Origin: an uncultured Muribaculaceae bacterium
GTDB taxonomy: Bacteria > Bacteroidota > Bacteroidia > Bacteroidales > Muribaculaceae
Length of the DNA stretch: 8,932 nt
Direction of reading: 5' to 3'
Assembly: GCA_947177435.1 (NCBI GenBank)
Contig: CAMWUM010000065.1
Coordinates: 1 to 8,932, forward strand
Position 1 is the stretch's first letter. The number at the start of each line of letters is the position of its first letter. The notes beneath the pieces were generated by a model that worked only from the letters and a program-made list of their open reading frames with translations, was not told the DNA's origin and did no database searches. Positions 1 to 5,052 of the stretch are shown here, piece by piece. Both the position numbers and the translations under genes were made by a program.

Positions 1-47
1 GGCAGCCAGAGGGCCAGCAGCAAGGCGAGGGTAAGCTTAGTTTTCAT
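1..47 (-). CDS. Start of a secreted or membrane protein (partial, runs off left edge)
   Basis: Only the first 15 codons are in the window, starting at the ATG whose complement is at 45-47. They read MKTKLTLALLLALWL: two lysines followed by a leucine/alanine-rich stretch, which is the n- and h-region pattern of a Sec signal peptide, so the product is probably exported or lipid-anchored. The start is supported by a well-formed Bacteroidota promoter a short distance upstream (78-109), giving a leader of roughly 25 nt. The gene lies beyond the rpmA terminator and is an independent transcription unit. Nothing can be said about the function of the mature protein. Confidence 0.6.
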   Translation of the reverse strand, partial: MKTKLTLALLLALWL

Positions 48-77
48 TAGCAAAATTTCGTTAGGTAATGTGATGCG

Positions 78-109
78 CAAAGTTAGACGCAATCTCCCGA
101 AAAAACAAG
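78..109 (-). promoter_or_regulatory. Bacteroidota-type promoter for the partial left-edge gene
   Basis: Read on the minus strand, a perfect -7 box TAACTTTG (complement of 78-85, consensus TAnnTTTG) is preceded by CTTG (complement of 106-109, one mismatch to the -33 TTTG), with exactly 20 nt between them. The expected transcription start is near position 70, just upstream of the ATG at 47. Confidence 0.7.
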
Positions 110-167
110 TGAATTACACTGACAATATTTTGACGAAAAGGTGACACAAATCGGCAAAAATTTGCGT

Positions 168-204
168 AAAAAAACAAAGGCCGCAGCCTGGCGGCTGCAG
201 CCTT
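168..204 (-). terminator. Rho-independent terminator after rpmA
   Basis: On the minus strand the two arms (193-204 and 177-188) form a 12-bp stem with one G-U wobble and a 4-nt loop. The stem is followed by a T-rich run (complement of 168-176, eight T in nine bases). It lies 22 bp after the rpmA stop and should end the ribosomal protein transcript. The other orientation has no T run, so it acts leftward only. Confidence 0.85.
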
Positions 205-226
205 GTATGGGTGGATGAGGGGAGGA

Positions 227-490
227 TTATGCCTCGCCCAGGGGAGTTACGTTGATGAACTTACGGCCTTCCTTGCCGACGGTGAACTTAACGGTACCGT
301 CAACGAGGGCGTAGAGTGTGTGGTCGCGGCCGATGCCTACGTTGAGGCCGGGGTGATGCTGGGTGCCGCGCTGGCGCTTGATGATGTTGCCGGCCTTGCA
401 GAACTGTCCGCCGAAGATCTTGATGCCAAGGCGTTTGCTTTCTGATTCACGGCCGTTCTTAGAGCTACCTACACCTTTTTTATGTGCCAT
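227..490 (-). CDS. rpmA: 50S ribosomal protein L27 (bL27)
   Basis: This 87-residue protein is a full-length bL27. It begins [16 protein letters not shown], the conserved basic N-terminal arm that in other bacteria reaches toward the peptidyl transferase centre, and continues with the core signature [29 protein letters not shown]. The N-terminus starts directly with the functional arm, with no extra cleavable leader as seen in Firmicutes. The gene follows rplU after 20 nt in the usual rplU-rpmA order and is the last gene before a strong terminator. No oddities were seen. Confidence 0.97.
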   Translation of the reverse strand: MAHKKGVGSSKNGRESESKRLGIKIFGGQFCKAGNIIKRQRGTQHHPGLNVGIGRDHTLYALVDGTVKFTVGKEGRKFINVTPLGEA

Positions 491-510
491 TTCTGTTAGG
501 TTTTAAAGGG

Positions 511-828
511 TTAAGCTACTATGTCTTTGATTACGATTTTGGTGAACTGCTGACGGTGACCGTTCTTACGGCGATAGCCCTTGCGGCGCTTCTTCTTGAA
601 AACGATTACCTTGTCACCTTTCACGAGGGGATTCTCAACCTCGCAAACAACTTTAGCGCCCTCTACGGTGGGTGCGCCTACCTTCACATCGCCGTCAACG
701 TCGGAGAGGAGCACGTGGTCGAACTCCAGGGTGTCGCCTTCCTTGACGCCTTCGATGTGCTGGACATACAGGAAACGGTCCTTCTCGGCCTTGAACTGCT
801 GTCCTTTGATTTCTACGATAACGTACAT
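511..828 (-). CDS. rplU: 50S ribosomal protein L21 (bL21)
   Basis: At 105 residues this is a normal-length bL21. It starts [20 protein letters not shown], ends in a basic stretch containing [16 protein letters not shown], and finishes KIVIKDI-type. The protein binds 23S rRNA in the large subunit. The ATG at 828 is preceded by an AT-rich stretch including TATTTAAATA (839-848), a start context common in Bacteroidota, which rely little on Shine-Dalgarno pairing. The gene heads a pair with rpmA. No -7 box is evident in the 101-bp gap upstream, so it is probably cotranscribed from the rpmB promoter, possibly with control by the hairpins in that gap. Confidence 0.97.
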   Translation of the reverse strand: MYVIVEIKGQQFKAEKDRFLYVQHIEGVKEGDTLEFDHVLLSDVDGDVKVGAPTVEGAKVVCEVENPLVKGDKVIVFKKKRRKGYRRKNGHRQQFTKIVIKDIVA

Positions 829-853
829 TTAAATGCAGTATTTAAATATGTTA

Positions 854-899
854 GTCCGAGGGGCGGACGCTCGTCGGCGTCGCTTTGCAGGCCCGCTGC
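854..899 (-). promoter_or_regulatory. Candidate structured leader upstream of rplU
   Basis: This GC-rich stretch lies in the 101-bp gap (829-929) between the DUF4295 stop and rplU. It can form three small hairpins. The pair GCAG/CTGC is at 887-899 with a 5-nt loop, GACGC/GCGTC at 866-881 with a 6-nt loop, and GTCCG/CGGAC at 854-868 with a 5-nt loop. The last two share bases 866-868, so they are partly exclusive in RNA. None has a following T run, so this is not an intrinsic terminator. It may be an autoregulatory leader or a short dispersed repeat; the role is inferred only from position and folding. Confidence 0.35.
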
Positions 900-929
900 G
901 GCACGATGATTATAGTGTGGGGGTGCCTC

Positions 930-1079
930 TTATTTGAGGACTTCTTGTACTCGGTCGTTGGGGACCATCTCCTCCTTGAACACGTAAGCGCCGGTCTTGG
1001 GAGACTTCTCCATCTTGATCACCTTGCTATAGGTACGGCCTTCGCCCTTCTGCAGAGAGGCCACGGTTTTCTTTGCCAT
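930..1079 (-). CDS. DUF4295 small ribosome-associated protein (probably bL38)
   Basis: A 49-residue, lysine-rich protein reading MAKKTVASLQKGEGRTYSKV at the start, with a central MEKSPKTGAYVFKEEMV and a C-terminus NDRVQEVLK. It matches my recollection of the DUF4295 family, which is confined to Bacteroidota and normally sits directly after rpmB and rpmG. A cryo-EM structure of the Flavobacterium johnsoniae ribosome reported a new large-subunit protein, bL38; I believe it belongs to this family but cannot verify that here. The gene follows rpmG after 12 nt, so it is in the same transcript. In many Bacteroidales ftsY comes next; here the next gene is rplU. Confidence 0.9.
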   Translation of the reverse strand: MAKKTVASLQKGEGRTYSKVIKMEKSPKTGAYVFKEEMVPNDRVQEVLK

Positions 1080-1091
1080 ATCTCAGTGGGT

Positions 1092-1280
1092 TTATTTGAT
1101 TTCTTTGTGGATGGTCATGCGCTTAAGGATGGGGTTGTATTTCTTAAGCTCCAGACGCTCCGGGGTGTTCTTGCGGTTCTTGGTAGTGATGTAGCGCGAT
1201 GTGCCGGGCATGCCGCTTGCCTTATGTTCGGTGCACTCGAGGATTACCTGCACTCGATTGCCTTTTGCTTTCTTTGCCAT
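1092..1280 (-). CDS. rpmG: 50S ribosomal protein L33 (bL33)
   Basis: This 62-residue protein is bL33, with the signatures [41 protein letters not shown] and a C-terminal [10 protein letters not shown]. Only one cysteine is present (in LECTEHK), so the paired CxxC zinc-binding motifs of the C+ form are absent; it is a zinc-independent (C-) L33. The ATG at 1280 lies 5 nt after the rpmB stop, which implies tight cotranslation with L28. Order and spacing are as usual for the phylum. Confidence 0.96.
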   Translation of the reverse strand: MAKKAKGNRVQVILECTEHKASGMPGTSRYITTKNRKNTPERLELKKYNPILKRMTIHKEIK

Positions 1281-1285
1281 CTTAT

Positions 1286-1549
1286 TTAGAGACTTAAGTA
1301 TTTAATATCTTTGGGGTTGAGGAAGCCCTTCTGGCAGGCGTCGATCATGGCCTGGTTCAGGCCGAGCTTGTTGATGGTGCGCAGGCCGGCGGCGGATACG
1401 GTCAGGGAAATCCATACGCCCTGCTCAACCCAGTAGAACTTCTTGTTGAAGAGGTTCACGTAGAACTTGCGCTTTGTGTGGCGCTTTGAGTGCGATACGT
1501 TGCAACCAGTAATCGCCTTCTTGCCCGTAATCTGACAAATCTTTGACAT
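1286..1549 (-). CDS. rpmB: 50S ribosomal protein L28 (bL28)
   Basis: Starting at the ATG at 1549 gives 87 residues: [20 protein letters not shown], then basic [28 protein letters not shown] and a C-terminal LRTINKLGL segment, all typical of Bacteroidota bL28. The frame stays open for 38 more codons upstream to a GTG at 1663, but that extension is not L28-like and coincides with the untranslated leader, so the internal ATG is chosen. The gene is first in the rpmB-rpmG-DUF4295 group and lies downstream of a clear promoter at 1675-1706. The two cysteines do not form the CxxC pairs of zinc-binding L28 proteins. Confidence 0.96.
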   Translation of the reverse strand: MSKICQITGKKAITGCNVSHSKRHTKRKFYVNLFNKKFYWVEQGVWISLTVSAAGLRTINKLGLNQAMIDACQKGFLNPKDIKYLSL

Positions 1550-1668
1550 GGCTGTTGTTGGTTTATCTGTAATCTTTTGTTTTAAAGTTGCTTGCGGGAC
1601 CGGCAACCCGCTCATATCGCTGCCGTGACGCATCATTTCACGGCGCTTTTCAGGCGCGGCCACAAATC
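1550..1668 (-). promoter_or_regulatory. Leader of the rpmB operon with two hairpins
   Basis: Between the predicted transcription start (about 1668) and the rpmB ATG lie about 120 nt without a recognisable gene. On the minus strand a perfect 7-bp stem GCCGTGA/TCACGGC with a 9-nt loop occupies 1622-1644. A GCGGG/CCCGC stem with an 8-nt loop occupies 1594-1611. The 3' part (1550-1590) is A-rich and unstructured, which suits ribosome loading in this phylum. A long structured leader before an r-protein operon suggests feedback by a ribosomal protein, but this is inference. Confidence 0.4.
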
Positions 1669-1674
1669 AGAGTG

Positions 1675-1706
1675 CAAATTAAGCCATTTTTTCCGACATG
1701 ACCAAA
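1675..1706 (-). promoter_or_regulatory. Bacteroidota-type promoter for the rpmB ribosomal protein operon
   Basis: On the minus strand a perfect -33 TTTG (complement of 1703-1706) is followed after exactly 20 nt by TTAATTTG (complement of 1675-1682), one mismatch from the -7 consensus TAnnTTTG. The surrounding DNA is AT-rich, in contrast to the GC-rich genes around it. It lies just after the pdxB stop, so the ribosomal genes have their own start even though no terminator is visible behind pdxB. Confidence 0.7.
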
Positions 1707-1758
1707 TTTTTTCTCTTTTTTCTGCCTTTATCGCCTGTTTTTGCGTCAGAAGAGGCGG

Positions 1759-2811
1759 TCAGCGGGCGAGGTCGGGGACTTCCTGGCGCAGGGGGTAGGT
1801 GTTGCGCAGGCGCTCGAGGGCGGAGGGGTCGGATTTGAGGGCGGCGGTGTCGACAAATGGGTCGTAGCTGGCGGCGATGGCGGCAGCGCTGACTTTGGAG
1901 GCGGCGCCGTCGGGAGCCGTCTCGGCCATCTCGATGCGCGGCAGGCCGAAGTGGCGGCTGAGCGAGTCGAGGGCCATGCGGGTGGCACGGATTTTGCCTT
2001 GCAGGCTGTAGCCGGCGATGTGCGGGGTGGCGATCACGGCTCGGCGCAGCAGTTCGGGGTCGAGCGACGGCTCTCCCTCCCAGGTGTCAATCACGGCGTG
2101 CTGCACCAGCCCGGCGTCGAGGGCCTCGACCAGCGCGGGGGTGTCTACGATGGGGCCGCGGGCAGCGTTGATGATGATGGGGGCGCGGCGCAGCGAGGAG
2201 AGGAATTGCGCGTTGACTATATGCCGCGAGGTTGGGTTGAGCGTGGGGTGGAACGTGATGATGTCGGCCTCGGCGGCTATCTGCTCGAGGGTGCTCCACT
2301 GATTATCCGGGGAGGATGCACCATGGTGCATCCCTACATTTGGGGCGGATTCAGCTTGCTGGCGGGGAGGGTCGTTGACCAGGACGCGCATGCCGAGCTG
2401 ACGCGCCCAGCGCTCGACGATGCTGCCTACGTGGCCCACGCCTACGATGCCGATGGTGTACTGGCTGATGGGGCGATTGATCAGGGCCAGGATGGAGGCC
2501 ATGACGTACTGCGCCACGGCGGGGGCGTTGCAGCCGGGGGCATTGACGGCCTCGATACCGTGGGCCTGGCAATAGGCCTGGTCGATATGGTCGAGGCCGA
2601 TGGTTGCGGTGGCGATGAACTGCACGCGCGAGCCGTCCAGGAGCGATGCGTCGCAACGTGTACGCGTGCGCACGAGCAGGGCGTCGGCATCCTTTACGGC
2701 CTCGGGGGTGATGTCCTCGCTTTCGAGGTATTCTACGCGTGAGAAGTACGGTTCGAGCAATCCCTGGACAAAGGGGATGTTGCGCTCTACCACAGCAAGA
2801 TTTCGGTCCAT
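1759..2811 (-). CDS. pdxB: 4-phosphoerythronate dehydrogenase (vitamin B6 synthesis)
   Basis: PdxB oxidises 4-phospho-D-erythronate in the DXP-dependent pathway to pyridoxal 5'-phosphate, in the cytosol. The 350-residue product shows the D-2-hydroxyacid dehydrogenase layout: an N-terminal segment with VRTRT near 48-52 and TIGLDHID near 70-77, the dinucleotide-binding GIVGVGHVG at 121-129, and the catalytic triad Arg218 (NAARGP), Glu245 (DTWEGEP) and His264 (ATPHIAGYS). A C-terminal PdxB dimerisation region follows. The ATG at 2811 overlaps the upstream membrane protein gene by 25 nt, pointing to translational coupling. Oddities: residues about 151-171 form a glycine/histidine/serine-containing insertion encoded around a perfect palindrome (2314-2333), and the usual HTPL motif after the nucleotide fold reads HPTL. 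The other signatures favour PdxB over SerA or other hydroxyacid dehydrogenases. Confidence 0.92.
   Translation of the reverse strand: MDRNLAVVERNIPFVQGLLEPYFSRVEYLESEDITPEAVKDADALLVRTRTRCDASLLDGSRVQFIATATIGLDHIDQAYCQAHGIEAVNAPGCNAPAVAQYVMASILALINRPISQYTIGIVGVGHVGSIVERWARQLGMRVLVNDPPRQQAESAPNVGMHHGASSPDNQWSTLEQIAAEADIITFHPTLNPTSRHIVNAQFLSSLRRAPIIINAARGPIVDTPALVEALDAGLVQHAVIDTWEGEPSLDPELLRRAVIATPHIAGYSLQGKIRATRMALDSLSRHFGLPRIEMAETAPDGAASKVSAAAIAASYDPFVDTAALKSDPSALERLRNTYPLRQEVPDLAR
2314..2333. repeat. Perfect 20-bp palindrome inside pdxB
   Basis: GGATGCACCATGGTGCATCC equals its own reverse complement over all 20 bases, centred on an NcoI-like CCATGG. It is flanked on one side by CTAC and on the other by a G-rich run, so the minus strand begins GTAGGGATGCACC. 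It encodes residues 160-166 of PdxB, within a segment that appears inserted relative to the family. The form resembles short dispersed palindromic repeats (REP/MITE-like), but only one copy lies in this window. Confidence 0.75.
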
Positions 2812-3761
2812 GCGAAAAAGGTTAGGTAAATGACTATTAGGCAGGCAATCGCTATCCACGAGCGGCGGCCGGTGTGGATGGCTCCGAAGGCGTGGCCAAG
2901 CTGCAGGGCGGCGCAACAGGCCAGCAACGGGCTCATCGACTGCGCGGCCGAAGGGTCGACGGCTATACCAATCACGCACACTAACATAAGCAAGGTGAGC
3001 AGGCTGAGCATAGCGCGCGATTGCGCCTTGTAGGTCAGGATTTTCATTATGTTTTGCGTCCAGGCGGTGATGCCAACGAAGCCCGTAATGGCCGCGGCTA
3101 TGGCCGCCTCCGAGGCCCCAGGGGCCGATAAGCCAGCATAACCGGCGAAACGCGGCACGGCCAGCATATCGGGCTTGACGATGCCGAAGCCGAGCAAAAT
3201 AACCCACGGAGTGGCGATGCCCATTAGGATGGCAAGGATGGTGCGCAGGTTGAATACGCGCATCTGCGCGCACGCGAATATAAATATGGGCAGTAACGCG
3301 GCAAATGTGGCGTCCACCGCAACCCCGCCCGACAGGAGCAGGAACACGAGGAATACCCTCTGCTGGCAGTCAGCCGCCCGACCGTACTCGGCAAAGAGGA
3401 TGAAGCTGCACGCCACGGCCACAAGCGCCACCACGGTACCGGAGGTGAGCATGCCCAGGTGCCAGGGCGTGGCCAGGGTCATGCACAAAAACAGCGTGCT
3501 CTGCAGCATGGTCATGCAGCGGAGCACGTTGAACGTCTTATTAAGGTACACCAGCAGCAGGGCTATCAGCGCGTTGGCACCGATGCCAAGGCTGAGCGAG
3601 AGCCAGCGCTCGATGTGCCACGGCCCGCTCCACGACGCCACTACCCCATCAAGGCCGGCCGGAACCGACTGGCCGAAGACGGCAGCGTAGGATATGGCGC
3701 CGGCCACGGCAAGCGCGCCGGCGGCAATCACAGCATAGCGTGAGTGGAAAAAACGGAACAC
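2787..3761 (-). CDS. Polytopic membrane protein of unknown function
   Basis: I do not recognise a named family with certainty. The 324-residue product is very hydrophobic, with about ten likely membrane segments, near residues 9-29, 53-73, 86-99, 105-125, 135-157, 158-170, 173-194, 217-236, 250-268, 277-296 and 302-324 (some may be re-entrant). A short charged stretch lies near 126-136 (YGRAADCQQR) and MRVFNLRT near 167-174 separates two segments. No signature of a transporter, polymerase or enzyme is evident. The start is GTG at 3761, one base after the purD stop; no upstream start is possible in frame without entering purD, and the next methionine is far downstream. The end overlaps pdxB by 25 nt. 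Its place between purD and pdxB suggests a role expressed together with nucleotide and B6 synthesis, but no function can be assigned. It resembles uncharacterised Bacteroidota inner-membrane proteins. Confidence 0.8.
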   Translation of the reverse strand: MFRFFHSRYAVIAAGALAVAGAISYAAVFGQSVPAGLDGVVASWSGPWHIERWLSLSLGIGANALIALLLVYLNKTFNVLRCMTMLQSTLFLCMTLATPWHLGMLTSGTVVALVAVACSFILFAEYGRAADCQQRVFLVFLLLSGGVAVDATFAALLPIFIFACAQMRVFNLRTILAILMGIATPWVILLGFGIVKPDMLAVPRFAGYAGLSAPGASEAAIAAAITGFVGITAWTQNIMKILTYKAQSRAMLSLLTLLMLVCVIGIAVDPSAAQSMSPLLACCAALQLGHAFGAIHTGRRSWIAIACLIVIYLTFFAWTEILLW

Positions 3762-3762
3762 G

Positions 3763-5040
3763 TCAATTCTTCATAACGTCTTGGCCGATGTCGCGGCGCA
3801 GGTACTTGCCGTCGAAGTCGATGGCGTCGATGGCGCGGTAACTCTTCTCCAGGGCTTCGGCGAGCGTGGCGCCGTAAGAGGTGGCGGCGATGACGCGTCC
3901 TCCGGAGGTGAGCAGAGTGCCGTCGGCGTCAAGCTTGGTGCCGGCGTGGAAGAGTATCGACTCGGCGGGGTTGAGGTCGCCGGTCATGGGCAGGCCCTTG
4001 CCGTATGAGCCGGGGTATCCGCCCGATACGGCCATGACGGTGGCAGCGCAACGCGGATCGTGCTCGGCGGGGATGTCTGCCAGGTCGCCCTTGGCGGCTC
4101 CCTCCATCAGGTCCACGAGGTCGGAGAGCAGACGGGGCATGACCACCTCGGTTTCGGGATCGCCCATGCGCACGTTGTACTCTATCACCATCGGGTCGCC
4201 GCCCACGTTGATCAGGCCGAGGAAGATGAAGCCGCGATAGTCAATACCCTCGGCAATAAGGCCTTGGATAGTGGGGCGGATGATGCGCTCGTCCACCTTG
4301 GCCATAAACTCGGCGTCGGCGAAAGGTACGGGGCTGACTGCGCCCATGCCGCCGGTGTTGGGGCCGGTGTCGCCCTCGCCGATGCGCTTGTAGTCCTTGG
4401 CTACGGGCAGCACGCGATAGCCGCCGTGGCCGTCGGTGAGCACGAACACTGAGCACTCGATGCCTGAGAGGAACTCCTCGATCACCACCTTGGCCGATGA
4501 TTGGCCGAACATGCCTCCCAACATCTCGCGCAGGCTCTTGCGGGCCTCGTCTAGCGTAGGCAGGATGAGCACGCCCTTGCCGGCGGCCAGTCCGTCGGCC
4601 TTGAGCACGTAGGGGGCGGCGAGTGTGGCCAAGAAGGCGTCCGCCTCCTCTATTTCGTTAGCGGTAAAAGTCTTATGGCGCGCTGTGGGGATGCCGTGAC
4701 GGCCCATGAACTCCTTGGCGAAGTCCTTGCTGCCCTCAAGAGCGGCGCCATCTGCGCCGGGGCCAACAATCAGCAGGCCGGGCATGTGCTGAGCCATGTA
4801 GTCGCGGATGCCGGCCACGAGCGGATCCTCATTGCCAACGACGAGCAGGTCGATGGCATTGGCCTTTACGAAGTCGGCGATGGCGGGGAAATCGGTGGGC
4901 GACAGGGCCACGTTCTGGCCGTAGGCGCCTGTGCCTCCGTTGCCGGGGGCTATATATAGATGCTCTGCGCGGGGGCTTTGGCTAATCTTGCGGGCGATGG
5001 CGCACTCGCGGCCGCCCGACCCTAAAAGGAGAATGTTCAT
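3763..5040 (-). CDS. purD: Phosphoribosylamine--glycine ligase (GAR synthetase)
   Basis: PurD joins glycine to 5-phosphoribosylamine using ATP, the second step of de novo purine synthesis. The 425-residue product has the usual length. It has an N-terminal GSGGRE loop (7-12), then APGNGGT (31-37), [18 protein letters not shown] (92-109), and the ATP-grasp region with [15 protein letters not shown] (145-159) and VVIEEFLSG (185-193). It continues with [14 protein letters not shown] (226-239), [12 protein letters not shown] (287-298, metal-binding) and a C-terminal domain with [11 protein letters not shown] (339-349). One departure is Cys13 where most PurD proteins have His in GREHA. The ATG at 5040 lies 12 nt after the rlmL stop, and the gene ends one base before the next gene's GTG. 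It is a stand-alone PurD, not a fusion with PurM or PurN. Confidence 0.96.
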   Translation of the reverse strand: MNILLLGSGGRECAIARKISQSPRAEHLYIAPGNGGTGAYGQNVALSPTDFPAIADFVKANAIDLLVVGNEDPLVAGIRDYMAQHMPGLLIVGPGADGAALEGSKDFAKEFMGRHGIPTARHKTFTANEIEEADAFLATLAAPYVLKADGLAAGKGVLILPTLDEARKSLREMLGGMFGQSSAKVVIEEFLSGIECSVFVLTDGHGGYRVLPVAKDYKRIGEGDTGPNTGGMGAVSPVPFADAEFMAKVDERIIRPTIQGLIAEGIDYRGFIFLGLINVGGDPMVIEYNVRMGDPETEVVMPRLLSDLVDLMEGAAKGDLADIPAEHDPRCAATVMAVSGGYPGSYGKGLPMTGDLNPAESILFHAGTKLDADGTLLTSGGRVIAATSYGATLAEALEKSYRAIDAIDFDGKYLRRDIGQDVMKN

Positions 5041-5052
5041 AGTGGTGGGTGT

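Noticed and set aside
909..916. TATAAT-like hexamer on the minus strand upstream of rplU
   Set aside because: Bacteroidota housekeeping sigma factors use TAnnTTTG, and no suitable upstream box accompanies it.
1550..1663. N-terminal extension of rpmB from a GTG at 1663
   Set aside because: The extra 38 residues are not L28-like and coincide with the predicted untranslated leader; L28 starts normally at the ATG at 1549.
1741..2742. Long open frame on the plus strand (333 codons) opposite pdxB
   Set aside because: It is rich in G, V, A and D from reading GC-rich codons in reverse, shows no family motif, and lies entirely opposite the well-supported pdxB.
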